A stretch of DNA of 58,657 nucleotides from NCBI GenBank assembly GCA_003550725.1, contig PUKZ01000173.1, forward strand, positions 1 through 58,657, read 5' to 3'. Below, one piece after another: positions 8,843 to 17,559 of this stretch. This stretch comes from Bacteroidales bacterium. GTDB lineage: Bacteria > Bacteroidota > Bacteroidia > Bacteroidales > UBA7960. The stretch's first letter is position 1; each line of letters starts with the position of its first letter. The notes below the pieces were generated by a model. That model had not been told where the DNA came from and did no database searches. It saw only the letters and a list, made by a program, of their open reading frames with translations. The translations under genes and the position numbers were made by a program.

Positions 8843-8907
8843 TGCTTTCAGCTTTCAGCTTTGAGCTTTTAACTTTTAGTTTTTAGTTTTTAGTTTTTAA
8901 CTTTTAA
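8843..8907. repeat. Degenerate short tandem repeats, leader of the M49-like gene
   Basis: Units such as GCTTTCA and TTTTAGT are repeated imperfectly in tandem: three CAGCTTT/GAGCTTT-like units, then a run of TTTTAGT units. This low-complexity DNA lies just upstream of the ATG at 8935. Unit number could vary between strains, but nothing here shows that it does. Confidence 0.55.
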
Positions 8908-8934
8908 CCAATTTAATAACCATAAATTATACAA

Positions 8935-10572
8935 ATGAAACGCATTAGATTATTTTTCACGATTATCATTTTATCATCAGTAATATTAAAAAGTTGCCAG
9001 CCGGTTGATTCGGAATACAGGCAGCAGTTACAGGAAAAAATTGATCAATATGAAGAGGTTTTACTTACCACTGATCTGTCATGGTTAAGTGATTCGGAGC
9101 GGGAAATTATTCCTTTGCTAATGACAGCGGCTGATATTATAGATGATATTTTTTGGTTACAATCTTACGGGCCAAAGGAGGAATTAATGGAGCTTATGGA
9201 TATTCCTGAGGCAAAAAAGTATGCCCTGATAAATTATGGGCCATGGGGGCGTTTGGAGGGTCATACAGCTTTTTATGATAGTTTTGATGACAAACCTCTT
9301 GGGGCTCAATTTTATCCTGCCGATATGGATAGTCAGGAGTTTGACGAATGGGATGATGCTGATAAGGACAATCCATATACACTTATTCGGCGAGATGAAG
9401 ATGGAGGTCTCGTATCATTTCCATACGCTAAAGCTTATGAAGAGCAAAACATGAAAATATCTCAATTACTTAAGGAAGCTGCGAAATTAGCTGATTACAA
9501 GCCATTTGCCAAATATCTTAAAGAACTTGCTGAAGCTATAATAACTGACGACTATCAGGATGCTGACAAAGCCTGGATGCAAATGAAAGATAATAATATT
9601 GATTTTATATTGAGGCCTTTAGACACAGGGGAAGACCGCTTATTTGGTTATAAAGCGGCGCATAGCAGCTACATCCTGGTGAAAGACCATGAATGGAGCA
9701 CACAGCTTGAGCGATTTGCCGGATTGGCGCCGACTTTCCAGGCTAGCTTGCCGGTTCCGGAAAAGTACAGGCAGGAAAAACCTGCCGATGATTCGGAAAT
9801 TTTCGTATATGATGCCCTTTATTATGCCGGACATTGCAATGCAGGCCCAAAAATTATTGCATTACATTTACCCCAGGATTCTAAAACAGCATCTATAACC
9901 GGTACTCGTAGTATGCAGTTGAAAAATGTAATGGAAGCAAAGTTTGACGAAATACTTTTACCCATAGCAGATATGATGATCCATCCGGAGCAACAAGAAT
10001 ATATAAGCTCCGATGCATTTTTTCTTCTGACTGCGTTTCATGAAATAGCCGCCCCACTTGGTATAACAAAAACCGTCAACAATAAAGGGACTGTAAGTGG
10101 TGCACTGAGAGGACACCACGGTACTATCGATGCTACCGTAACTGACCTGATGGCATTATATCTTATCAGTCAATTACACCAAATGGGTGAACTAACCAAC
10201 AGAGAGCTAAAAGAAGCTTATGTTACATCATTTGCCAGTGTTATGCGCTCCAGCAGGTTTGGTGCAGCAGGAGCTCATGGTATAGCAGGTATGATTAGAT
10301 TTAACTTATTTGAAAGAGAAAACGTTTTTTCTCGTTGCAAAGAAACTAATACATACCTTGTGAATGTTAAGAACATGAAATCAGCTGTAGAAAAAGCACT
10401 GGAAAAGATGCTGATAATTCAGGGTGATGGTAATTATTCTGCTGCCGATGATATAATAAAAAATGATGGAACTATGCCCGAGAGCCTTAAAACGGACATC
10501 GACCGTATAAATGATGCAAACATACCTGTAGATGTCATATTTAAGCAAGGCGAGGACTATTTAAAGTTTTAA
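8935..10572 (+). CDS. M49 (dipeptidyl-peptidase III)-like lipoprotein, zinc site degenerate
   Basis: 545 aa. The N-terminus has a hydrophobic segment and a lipobox-like LKSC with Cys about 21, so a lipoprotein is likely. The C-terminal third has the recognisable family segments RFGAAGAHGIAGMIRFN, LIIQGDGNYSAA and ANIPVDVIFKQG, which occur in bacterial DPP III-like proteins. In active members the metal site is HExxH/HExxxH followed by EE.KAD. Here the first motif reads HEIAAPLG (H369, E370, then A373/P374 where the second His belongs), and the second reads IDATVTD (398-404), lacking both Glu residues. Two of the three expected zinc ligands are thus gone while the rest of the fold is kept. I infer a non-catalytic or altered-metal member. 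Confidence 0.8.
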   Translation: MKRIRLFFTIIILSSVILKSCQPVDSEYRQQLQEKIDQYEEVLLTTDLSWLSDSEREIIPLLMTAADIIDDIFWLQSYGPKEELMELMDIPEAKKYALINYGPWGRLEGHTAFYDSFDDKPLGAQFYPADMDSQEFDEWDDADKDNPYTLIRRDEDGGLVSFPYAKAYEEQNMKISQLLKEAAKLADYKPFAKYLKELAEAIITDDYQDADKAWMQMKDNNIDFILRPLDTGEDRLFGYKAAHSSYILVKDHEWSTQLERFAGLAPTFQASLPVPEKYRQEKPADDSEIFVYDALYYAGHCNAGPKIIALHLPQDSKTASITGTRSMQLKNVMEAKFDEILLPIADMMIHPEQQEYISSDAFFLLTAFHEIAAPLGITKTVNNKGTVSGALRGHHGTIDATVTDLMALYLISQLHQMGELTNRELKEAYVTSFASVMRSSRFGAAGAHGIAGMIRFNLFERENVFSRCKETNTYLVNVKNMKSAVEKALEKMLIIQGDGNYSAADDIIKNDGTMPESLKTDIDRINDANIPVDVIFKQGEDYLKF

Positions 10573-10626
10573 TATGCCAAAACTCCGGAATATAAAGAAC
10601 AATAGTAAGTGAAAAGTAATGTTTTG

Positions 10627-10649
10627 AAAAGCATTCGAAGCGGGCTTTT
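10627..10649. terminator. Possible bidirectional terminator between convergent genes
   Basis: A 6-bp stem, AAAAGC / GCTTTT, with an 11-base loop containing TTCGAA lies between the convergent ends at 10572 (+) and 10665 (-). Short A and T runs flank it on both sides. The stem is weak. Confidence 0.35.
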
Positions 10650-10664
10650 GTTTTAGCGGCTGTA

Positions 10665-11528
10665 TTATATAATTCTAATAATAGCATTATAAGCACCATT
10701 TATAACTTCTGTCATCTTATCAAAATCCAATGTTTCGATAGTGTCTGACGGCAAATGATAATTTGGATTTCTCACGAAAGACGTATCATTAATCATTAAA
10801 GCTTTATATCCAAACTTCCAATAGTTTCTTTGATCAGAAAGTCCTGCTAATCCGTTTTCAGAAGGAAAACTAATTACCTGAACATTAATTTTTGAATTCT
10901 CGGACATTAATTTTTTTACTTTGTTATTAAATTCTTCAAAAGCTTCGATTCCAACAACAATAATAAAGTTTGCCGTACTTGGATATAGTTTGGCTAGTTC
11001 CGGTGATGGAAAAGGTTGTGAATCAGGTTGATCTGAAAAATAACCAATCATCTCATAGCAAATCATACCTATTACATCAATTTTATTATCATAGAGAGAC
11101 TTAGCATGAATATAGCTTCCCATATCTTCAGTGCCAAAAAACGGTGGCTCTTCTAAGCAATATGCAACGAGTTCGATTGCGTAATCGGTAGCTGGCCTAT
11201 ATTGCCCTATTAACCTTGCTGTTTCAAGCAAGCCTGCAACCGCACTGGCATTATCATCAGCCCCTGGCTGATTGCCATAAACATCATAGTGTGCTCCAAT
11301 TACTAATCTTTTATCTTTATCTTCATTATAAACGGCGATAACATTAGTATATTCCGTTCTGTCAGCCACCCATTTCTGTTCTTTAACCTTAAGTCCGGCA
11401 TTAATAAATGCTGTTTTCATATAAGAACACACTTTTCCAAGGCTTTCCGGGTTCCGGTAATTTCGATAAGGTCTCAACCCGGTAAGGAATTTCACATCCT
11501 CATAAAGCCTGTCTGTCTGTGCTTTCAT
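10665..11528 (-). CDS. M28-family zinc aminopeptidase
   Basis: 287 aa. The co-catalytic di-zinc pattern of M28 is visible: GAHYD with H80 and D82, PGADDNAS with the bridging D91, CLEEPPFFG with E126/E127, and NYHLPSDT with H258. Between these is the alpha/beta sandwich core (LVIGAHYDVYG, YAIELVAYCLEE). There is no signal peptide, so the enzyme is predicted to be cytoplasmic. This differs from many M28 exopeptidases, which are exported. It releases N-terminal amino acids or acts on small amide substrates, and the substrate cannot be told. The gene stands alone, convergent with the M49-like gene. Confidence 0.88.
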   Translation of the reverse strand: MKAQTDRLYEDVKFLTGLRPYRNYRNPESLGKVCSYMKTAFINAGLKVKEQKWVADRTEYTNVIAVYNEDKDKRLVIGAHYDVYGNQPGADDNASAVAGLLETARLIGQYRPATDYAIELVAYCLEEPPFFGTEDMGSYIHAKSLYDNKIDVIGMICYEMIGYFSDQPDSQPFPSPELAKLYPSTANFIIVVGIEAFEEFNNKVKKLMSENSKINVQVISFPSENGLAGLSDQRNYWKFGYKALMINDTSFVRNPNYHLPSDTIETLDFDKMTEVINGAYNAIIRII

Positions 11529-11665
11529 ATCATTTTTTTAAGTCGCCGGAAAGCTATGCGAATATGATCAGTTAATTAATGCGCGCGTTACCTGGCTAAA
11601 TTACACAAATGTTGAAATAAAATACAATACTTAAATAACCCACTATAACGGCATTTTTCCACCTA

Positions 11666-14152
11666 TTAACGTTTTTTGCTTTTTGTTATTTTATGCGCAC
11701 TGCCTAGCAGATTTTCAACCACTTCATCAAACTCCTCCATATTTAAAGGTTTGGTAAGAAACTCGCTCATCCCTTCTTTCATATATTTTTCTCTGGCACC
11801 TTCAAAAATATTGGCACTAAGACCAACAATTGGTGGCATTTTTTCTCCATATTTTTCAATTAGCTTTTTTGTTGCAGTTACACCATCCATAACCGGCATT
11901 TGAATATCCATAATTACTATATCAAAATCTTCTGGTTTGAACATATCTATGGCTTCTTTACCATTATTTGCCAAACTAACTTCATATCCGCTTTTTTGAA
12001 GCAACAATGAAACTATTTTTCTTGTAACATCCTTATCTTCAACAAAAAGTACCCTAATCTTTTCTTTATCTTTTTTTGTTGTTGGTGGTTGCTTATCATC
12101 GGCAGTTTGTTTTTTTTGAACAATATCGGCAGTAAAAGTAAACCAAAAATTACTGCCTTTGCCTTTAGTACTATCAACACCAATTTCACCATCATGCAGT
12201 TCAGCCAGCTTTTTACAAATTGCAAGCCCCAAACCTAATCCTTCATATTTTTCGGTATCAATAAGATTGACCTGTGTAAAAGGTGTAAAGATTTCTTTTT
12301 GTTTTTCGCTGCTTAAACCTATTCCTGTATCGGCAATATTAATTTTTATGGAAATCTTATTATTTATTATTTCACTGTTCTTACTAATAGCAAAGGTCAC
12401 CTCACCTTTTTCAGTAAATTTAACTGCATTAAAAATTAATTTGTTAATTATTTGATTTATCCTGTTTTTATCGGCAATTAAAATTTTGGGAATTGCCTTA
12501 TCTATTTTATAAGAAAACTTAATTGGCTTATTACAAAATTTTTTAAATGTATTGCTAGCAATTTCTTTTAGTTCATTAGTTTTAAAAGTTGTTTTTTTAA
12601 GTTCTGCTTTCCCTGTTTCAATGTTTGAATAGTCTAATATCTGGTCAATTAATATTTCCAGGTTTTCCGATGAGTTAATTATATCACGTATAAGCTCTTT
12701 TTGTTCATTTTTTGTAATATGTTTTTCGATAATTTTGGATGCACCAATTATTGCAGTTAAGGGAGTACGCATTTCGTGGCTTATGCTGGATAGAAACTTT
12801 TGCTTAAAAGAAAGGTTTTGTTTTGCAACTTCAACTTCTTTTTCTAATTTTTCTTTTTTTACACGGTCAGTAATATCTGTACCAACAGATTGTAATTCTA
12901 CAATATTGCCATTAACATCTTTTATTTTTGTATCTGTCCACTGTTGCCATTTTATAGCTCCATCTTTATCTAATGCTTCGTGCTCATAGGCAAGGCTTTC
13001 TTTATTGCTTTTAATGAAAGATTCAATGTGATTTAGAATATTTTTATGCGCTTCTTTTGGAACAAGTTCAAGAAATTTTTTTCCTGTTAATTCCCTTTCT
13101 GTTTTGCCGAAATACTTACAATATGATTTGTTTACGAAAGTTAAAGTTGTATCGGGCTTAAAACGGCAGATCATTTCTTTTTGAGACTCCAAGACCGATT
13201 GTAAAAGTTGTCGATTTTCTTTGAGCTCTAATTCCGCATTTTTTTGTTCAGTAATATCTTCGGCTGAGCAGACAACATACTCAACCGAACCATCGTCCTT
13301 TGGTTTGGGAGTTTTGGTAATAGAAAGCAGCCGTTTTTCACCGGATGCATTTGGTACCCATTCTTCTGAGCGGACAGTCTTTTTAGTGGAAAATACTTTT
13401 GTGTTTGACTGCCTGCATACCTCAGCAACTTCTTCCGGAAAAATGTCGTAGAGATTTTTAAAAGCAATGTCTTCTATTTTGGCACCTTGAAAATCGGCAT
13501 GAGCCTGATTTAAAGTTCCATAGGTTGTTTCATCGGTGAGATACCATATTTGAGTCTGGATATTATCGAGAAGAATCTTCTTATTTTGTTCGCTTATCTT
13601 GAGCGCTTCTTCCGCCCGCTTTTGCTCGGTGATGTCGATGAGCGTCCCCTGTACGCCAACCGCTTGTCCCTGTTTTATTATGGGCCGGGCCGCAGTTCTC
13701 ACCCACACGACCTCTCCGTTTTTGGTAGCAAAGCGGTACTCACTCGCCTCGTTTTTCCCGGAAATCGCCTTTTTGAACGATTCAATGCACTCCTGTACAT
13801 AGTCCGAATGGACAAAATCGGTAAACTGCTTTCCGAGTACTTGGGAAAGTGCATATCCACTCAACGTCTCGATATTGGGAGAAACATAAGTAATCTCGGC
13901 TTTCTCATTCAGTGTATAGATGATTTCATTCAAATTTTCGACAAGTGAGCGGTACTTATCCTCACTCTCAAGCAGCGCCTGCTCGGCCCGCTTTCGCTCA
14001 GTGATATCCCACCAGGCACCAACTACCTCCTGTGAGCCGTCTTCACCGGTGATAAGTTTTTGTTCGTCAAGTAGCCAGTGGTATTTGCCGTGCCAGTCTT
14101 TAAAACGGTATTCGCCCAGAGAGACAGAGCCCTTTCCCAGCAATTCAGGCAT
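11666..14152 (-). CDS. Hybrid histidine kinase, C-terminal part of a split gene (PAS-HisKA-HATPase-REC)
   Basis: Counting from the first ATG after the break, the frame gives 828 aa. It holds the rest of one PAS domain (1-55), then three PAS/PAC units (about 65-180, 190-310, 320-430). The HisKA helix has phosphoacceptor H459 (SHEMRTPLT). An HATPase follows with N box NKLIFNAVKF, ADTGIGL and GLGLGLAICKKLAELHDG. A C-terminal receiver domain has D749 (IVIMDIQMPVMDG) and K801 (LTKPL). It would autophosphorylate and pass phosphate to its own receiver. The frame continues upstream of this ATG without interruption to the TAA at 14225-14227, and PAS sequence resumes directly after that stop. This is therefore the C-terminal two-thirds of one large kinase. 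The ATG at 14152 lies inside a PAS domain and looks like no real start. Confidence 0.85.
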   Translation of the reverse strand: MPELLGKGSVSLGEYRFKDWHGKYHWLLDEQKLITGEDGSQEVVGAWWDITERKRAEQALLESEDKYRSLVENLNEIIYTLNEKAEITYVSPNIETLSGYALSQVLGKQFTDFVHSDYVQECIESFKKAISGKNEASEYRFATKNGEVVWVRTAARPIIKQGQAVGVQGTLIDITEQKRAEEALKISEQNKKILLDNIQTQIWYLTDETTYGTLNQAHADFQGAKIEDIAFKNLYDIFPEEVAEVCRQSNTKVFSTKKTVRSEEWVPNASGEKRLLSITKTPKPKDDGSVEYVVCSAEDITEQKNAELELKENRQLLQSVLESQKEMICRFKPDTTLTFVNKSYCKYFGKTERELTGKKFLELVPKEAHKNILNHIESFIKSNKESLAYEHEALDKDGAIKWQQWTDTKIKDVNGNIVELQSVGTDITDRVKKEKLEKEVEVAKQNLSFKQKFLSSISHEMRTPLTAIIGASKIIEKHITKNEQKELIRDIINSSENLEILIDQILDYSNIETGKAELKKTTFKTNELKEIASNTFKKFCNKPIKFSYKIDKAIPKILIADKNRINQIINKLIFNAVKFTEKGEVTFAISKNSEIINNKISIKINIADTGIGLSSEKQKEIFTPFTQVNLIDTEKYEGLGLGLAICKKLAELHDGEIGVDSTKGKGSNFWFTFTADIVQKKQTADDKQPPTTKKDKEKIRVLFVEDKDVTRKIVSLLLQKSGYEVSLANNGKEAIDMFKPEDFDIVIMDIQMPVMDGVTATKKLIEKYGEKMPPIVGLSANIFEGAREKYMKEGMSEFLTKPLNMEEFDEVVENLLGSAHKITKSKKR

Positions 14153-14224
14153 AGCAGCGAAGAGTCTACCTGCATCATCGGGATGAACGCATTCCCTGAA
14201 ATTCTCAAAATTGTCTATAAAGTA

Positions 14225-14227
14225 TTA
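14225..14227 (-). other. In-frame TAA that splits the hybrid kinase gene
   Basis: Both halves lie in the same frame. Reading through the TAA gives KKVLGFEP-stop-YFIDNFENF..VHPDD, which is an unbroken PAS domain. A single substitution, for example from GAA or CAA, would explain it. There is no frameshift and no insertion. A real mutation, strain-specific pseudogenisation and a sequencing error all remain possible. Confidence 0.85.
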
Positions 14228-16111
14228 AGGTTCAAAGCCAAGTACCTTTTTCACATTTTTGTTTACATACGTTACACGGGGGATACCGTCTTCAAACTTG
14301 TAGGAATAAATGACTGCCGGGGTATTTGAGAGCAGGGTGTTGAGACGCTCTTCGCTTTGACGAAGTTTTTCTTTTGCCTGCTTCTGTTCGGTGATGTCAA
14401 CCTGCACTCCAAAATGCCCGGTAATACGTCCTTCTTCGTCATAAATGCAGGTATAGTCTCCCTCAATAATGATGGGTGTTCCATCCATCTTTCGATCACG
14501 GAATTCCATATGCCACTTGCCTTTATCAAAAAGTCCCCGCCATATTTCCCGGGCATGGTCAAGATCTTGTTTGAAAAGCTCTCTGACGGTAATGCCTATA
14601 AACTCCTCTTCTGCTGCCCCATATTGATCCAGCATCGCCTGGTTTGCCCGTGTCATCCGCTGATGAACTAAAATATATTCCAGCATCTTGTCTTTATCAG
14701 TATTTTCATTCCATTCAATGGGTTCATCAAGCATGCACATAAAAAAACCGTAAAGTGACTGATTAAAAAACTTTTCTATTTGTTGCTTTTGAGAAAGTAT
14801 CTCTTGTTCTTTTAAAATACGGTCTGTAATATCGCGTGCTGCTGCATATATCAGATTATCTTTAGGATAAGACCGCCATTCAATATATCTGTAAGAACCG
14901 TCTTTACTGATGTAGCGGTTAGTGAAACTAAGCACCTCATCACCCCTGCCAAGTGTTGCCATAGCATCTAAAGTTGCTTGCATATCATCGGGGTGAACAA
15001 ATTCCAAAAATTTCCATTTATTCAACTCCGCTGTAGAGTAACCCAAAATTTCGCCCCAGGCTTTATTGGTCTTTATAAAATTCCCCTCCAGATCAGCAAT
15101 ACAAAGCAAATCAAGGTTTACATTAAAAAAACCTTCAAGCTCTTCCTGGTTGGCTTTTAGCTCTTTTTCTGATTTAATTCTATCAATTGTTTGACCAACT
15201 GCGTCGGCAAAAGTTTCAGCTAATGATAAATTCTTTATTGCATGGTTTTTCTTAAAAATAATAGTAAAATCACCAATTATAATATTATCTTTTAAAATCT
15301 TTATTATAACTACATTGCCGGTATAGAAAGTCTTTTCTATTATTGTGATAATGTTCTTCTTAATTAAACTACCCTGTGTTAAATCTGATAGTTTGTTAAA
15401 AACAGTAGTTTTGTTTTTTTTGATTAGTTTTTCTCTGTGAGGATCGTGTTTCCATTTTTTGCCTACAATGTTAAAACCTAGAATTTTTGAAGCTTTTGTA
15501 ATATTTTCATTAATCCCTGAAATAGCTAAAGTGGTAAAATCTTTACCATTCTCATCAAACTTGTTAAATGCCACATACTGACTATCAGTTAACTCTTGTA
15601 TTTTTTCACAAAAGCCATGGTAGTTTATATTATTAACAGAAACATTGTTTAAATTTTTTGTAGCTTCGGCTAATATTTTTTGTTTTTTGTTTATCTCGTA
15701 AAGCTCATCAATTTTGTTATAAACTTCTTTGCGATCTTCAACTGAGAATATTGCGTAAAACCTTTCATCATCAATAGGTAAGCTAGATACTTTTATGTTA
15801 AAAATAGTGTTGATTTGCTTTTTCTTATTTGCCAAAAGGTTTTTATGTTCCTTACCTGATAAAATCACAGGCAGTGAATCTTCAAAAACACTGTTTAGGA
15901 TGTATTTATATTTTGTTTCCAGGAAAGCAGGAAAAAATTCATATATTTTTTTATCAGTTATATTTTCTTTACCAATACCGGTAAATGTTTCCATCATTTT
16001 ATTCCAGAATATAACATTGAAGTTATAATCAATAACAAAATAACCAATGTTAGTATAATCCAATACATTAAAATTACCAGAACTCTTGTAATTCTCCATT
16101 TTATCAATCAC
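14225..16111 (-). CDS. N-terminal sensory part of the split hybrid kinase (PAS-GAF-PAS-PAS)
   Basis: 628 aa from a GTG at 16111. The ATG four codons later (16099, MENYKSSGNF) is the more natural start. Domains: PAS about 10-125 (NIGYFVIDYNFNVIFWNK), GAF-like about 150-320 (DSQYVAFNKFDENGKDFTTLAISG), PAS_3-type about 325-435 (GYSTAELNKWKFLEFVHPDD), PAS/PAC about 445-580 and the beginning of a further PAS from about 590, cut at GFEP by the stop. No membrane helix is evident, so the whole protein appears to be a cytoplasmic sensor. Alone this fragment has no kinase domain. With the part downstream it would form a protein of roughly 1480 residues with seven or more sensory modules. Confidence 0.85.
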   Translation of the reverse strand: MIDKMENYKSSGNFNVLDYTNIGYFVIDYNFNVIFWNKMMETFTGIGKENITDKKIYEFFPAFLETKYKYILNSVFEDSLPVILSGKEHKNLLANKKKQINTIFNIKVSSLPIDDERFYAIFSVEDRKEVYNKIDELYEINKKQKILAEATKNLNNVSVNNINYHGFCEKIQELTDSQYVAFNKFDENGKDFTTLAISGINENITKASKILGFNIVGKKWKHDPHREKLIKKNKTTVFNKLSDLTQGSLIKKNIITIIEKTFYTGNVVIIKILKDNIIIGDFTIIFKKNHAIKNLSLAETFADAVGQTIDRIKSEKELKANQEELEGFFNVNLDLLCIADLEGNFIKTNKAWGEILGYSTAELNKWKFLEFVHPDDMQATLDAMATLGRGDEVLSFTNRYISKDGSYRYIEWRSYPKDNLIYAAARDITDRILKEQEILSQKQQIEKFFNQSLYGFFMCMLDEPIEWNENTDKDKMLEYILVHQRMTRANQAMLDQYGAAEEEFIGITVRELFKQDLDHAREIWRGLFDKGKWHMEFRDRKMDGTPIIIEGDYTCIYDEEGRITGHFGVQVDITEQKQAKEKLRQSEERLNTLLSNTPAVIYSYKFEDGIPRVTYVNKNVKKVLGFEP

Positions 16112-16706
16112 TATATTTCAAATTTTCCATAATGTTTTTAGCCAAATTTTCAAAACTACTAAAGCTGAAAAATATTAAAAAACTTAATTGTACTTCAAAA
16201 TATTTATTAGTAAACCTTGTTTTTAACAAAATAAATAGTTGTTGGTAAAAGTAAACCTTGTTTTTGTATAATTGCTGGAGTTTTCTCCAAAATATTACCG
16301 AATTCTAAAATTGATTCCACCACTTTGTCAAAATATGGCATGTTATAATTTAAGTTAATCCTAAGATAATTATGCAAAGGTTAACAAAAGATTATAAACT
16401 TAGCGCCGGCAATCTCACGACCGGAGCGAGTTATAAACCATGAGGACTAAGAAGTAGTAGATCAGATATTAACAAATATAATTTATTGAAGATTATAACT
16501 TTAATGCATTTTGCGCAAATGAATATGTATAATTTGTTTTAATTTATAACTTTCCGGTTTACCAACTATACTAAAATTTTACATATATTCTGCTATACAG
16601 ATTATTTCTTAAATTTTTAAACAAACATAAAGAAAGATATAGATTGCAATAAAATTTATTATAGAGATATTTTTATATATAAATTAAATTTGATGAACAA
16701 CTCAGC
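16112..16706. other. 595-base AT-rich gap with a small GC-rich island
   Basis: No coding frame is credible here. At about 16400-16430 a GC-richer island (GCGCCGGCAATCTCACGA followed by CCGGAGCGAG) interrupts the AT-rich DNA. It is flanked by TATAAAC on both sides. The ATCTCACGA word and its surroundings also occur near 2784-2796 in another gap, which suggests a short dispersed repeat. I see no clear promoter for the kinase gene. Confidence 0.3.
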
Positions 16707-17537
16707 TTAATATCTTATTATCTTCCCTACGAAAAGCAAGTCAAAATCTTCACTGATGAGTTTCCAGTAGTATAATCCGGGTTGTAATGCGGGAATTTCA
16801 TAATTTTCTTTTGAGGTAGTTGTTGAATGTATTTCTTCACCGGTATTATTGAATAATTCCAGGTATAAAGTATGCCCATCAGGGTTTTTCCAGTGAAGTT
16901 TTAATCCGTCTTTATAATCTGCTTCAGGTGAAGTTTTAACTTCTATTGTTCTTCCTCTGTATGTGCCTTGCATGTTTTCATACAACTGTTCAAGGGTTTG
17001 ATCAGGCTCAAAAGAGGCTAATTCAGAATAGTTCACTGAACCGGATTCGGAGTCAGACACATATTCTTTTGTTTCGTATTCTTTAACCTCTTTATTATCT
17101 TTTTCTGTCTTGTCTTTTAAATAAGCGGGCTCATCAATATCAGCAATTTTATTTTGCTCTTCATAATTTTCATGCTGAATGCCAGCAACACCATTTTCAT
17201 TTTCTTGTAACAACCATTGATTGCTAAATATAACTATGGCGATAACAATTGCTGCTGCAGCTGCTGTCAGGGTTATAATAATTTTTCTATGTATTGGAAT
17301 TGTTCTCCCTGATTTTTTATCTGAAATATACTTATTTAACTCAACAGGAATATTCACCTCGCCTGTTTCCGAAACTATTTCTGCCACATTTAAAACCTCT
17401 TCGGCACACGAATCGCACTCTTGCAGATGATGTCGTATATCCTCATGCAGCTGAAAGTATGTACCATCGTTTAATGCATCTGAACATATTGCAACTTGCT
17501 CTATGCTTAAGTGCTGATCTTTATTTTTATGTGTCAT
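16707..17537 (-). CDS. Membrane anti-sigma-like protein with HxxxCxxC zinc finger
   Basis: 276 aa. Residues about 20-50 contain LHEDIRHHLQECDSCAEEV, with the HxxxCxxC signature of zinc-binding anti-sigma domains. One membrane helix lies at about 85-106 (ITLTAAAAAIVIAIVIF). After an acidic, charged stalk (about 110-190), a small beta-rich domain closes the protein (about 205-276: LKLHWKNPDGHTLYLELF, PGLYYWKLISEDFDLLFVGK). The predicted topology puts the finger in the cytoplasm and the beta domain in the periplasm. It follows the sigma-like gene by 22 bases, so it is co-transcribed. The role as anti-sigma factor is inferred from motif, topology and neighbour. The C-terminal domain is a candidate substrate or sensor for the divergent CHAT protease. 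Confidence 0.7.
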   Translation of the reverse strand: MTHKNKDQHLSIEQVAICSDALNDGTYFQLHEDIRHHLQECDSCAEEVLNVAEIVSETGEVNIPVELNKYISDKKSGRTIPIHRKIIITLTAAAAAIVIAIVIFSNQWLLQENENGVAGIQHENYEEQNKIADIDEPAYLKDKTEKDNKEVKEYETKEYVSDSESGSVNYSELASFEPDQTLEQLYENMQGTYRGRTIEVKTSPEADYKDGLKLHWKNPDGHTLYLELFNNTGEEIHSTTTSKENYEIPALQPGLYYWKLISEDFDLLFVGKIIRY

Positions 17538-17559
17538 ATTTCTGCAAAACTCTTGGTTA

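Noticed and set aside
8843-8907. A CRISPR array
   Set aside because: The units are 7-10 bases, degenerate and without spacers.
13550-13948. A 132-codon plus-strand frame within the hybrid kinase
   Set aside because: It is antisense to conserved PAS domains and lacks any protein-like pattern.
14152-14227. Two separate adjacent kinase genes instead of one split gene
   Set aside because: The halves share one frame, the PAS sequence continues across the stop, and the first half has no output domain while the second has no plausible start.
16707-16930. A T9SS sorting domain at the end of the anti-sigma-like protein
   Set aside because: The PGLYYWKL...GKIIRY end looks superficially similar, but the YPNP motif is missing and the protein has an inner-membrane helix and no signal peptide.
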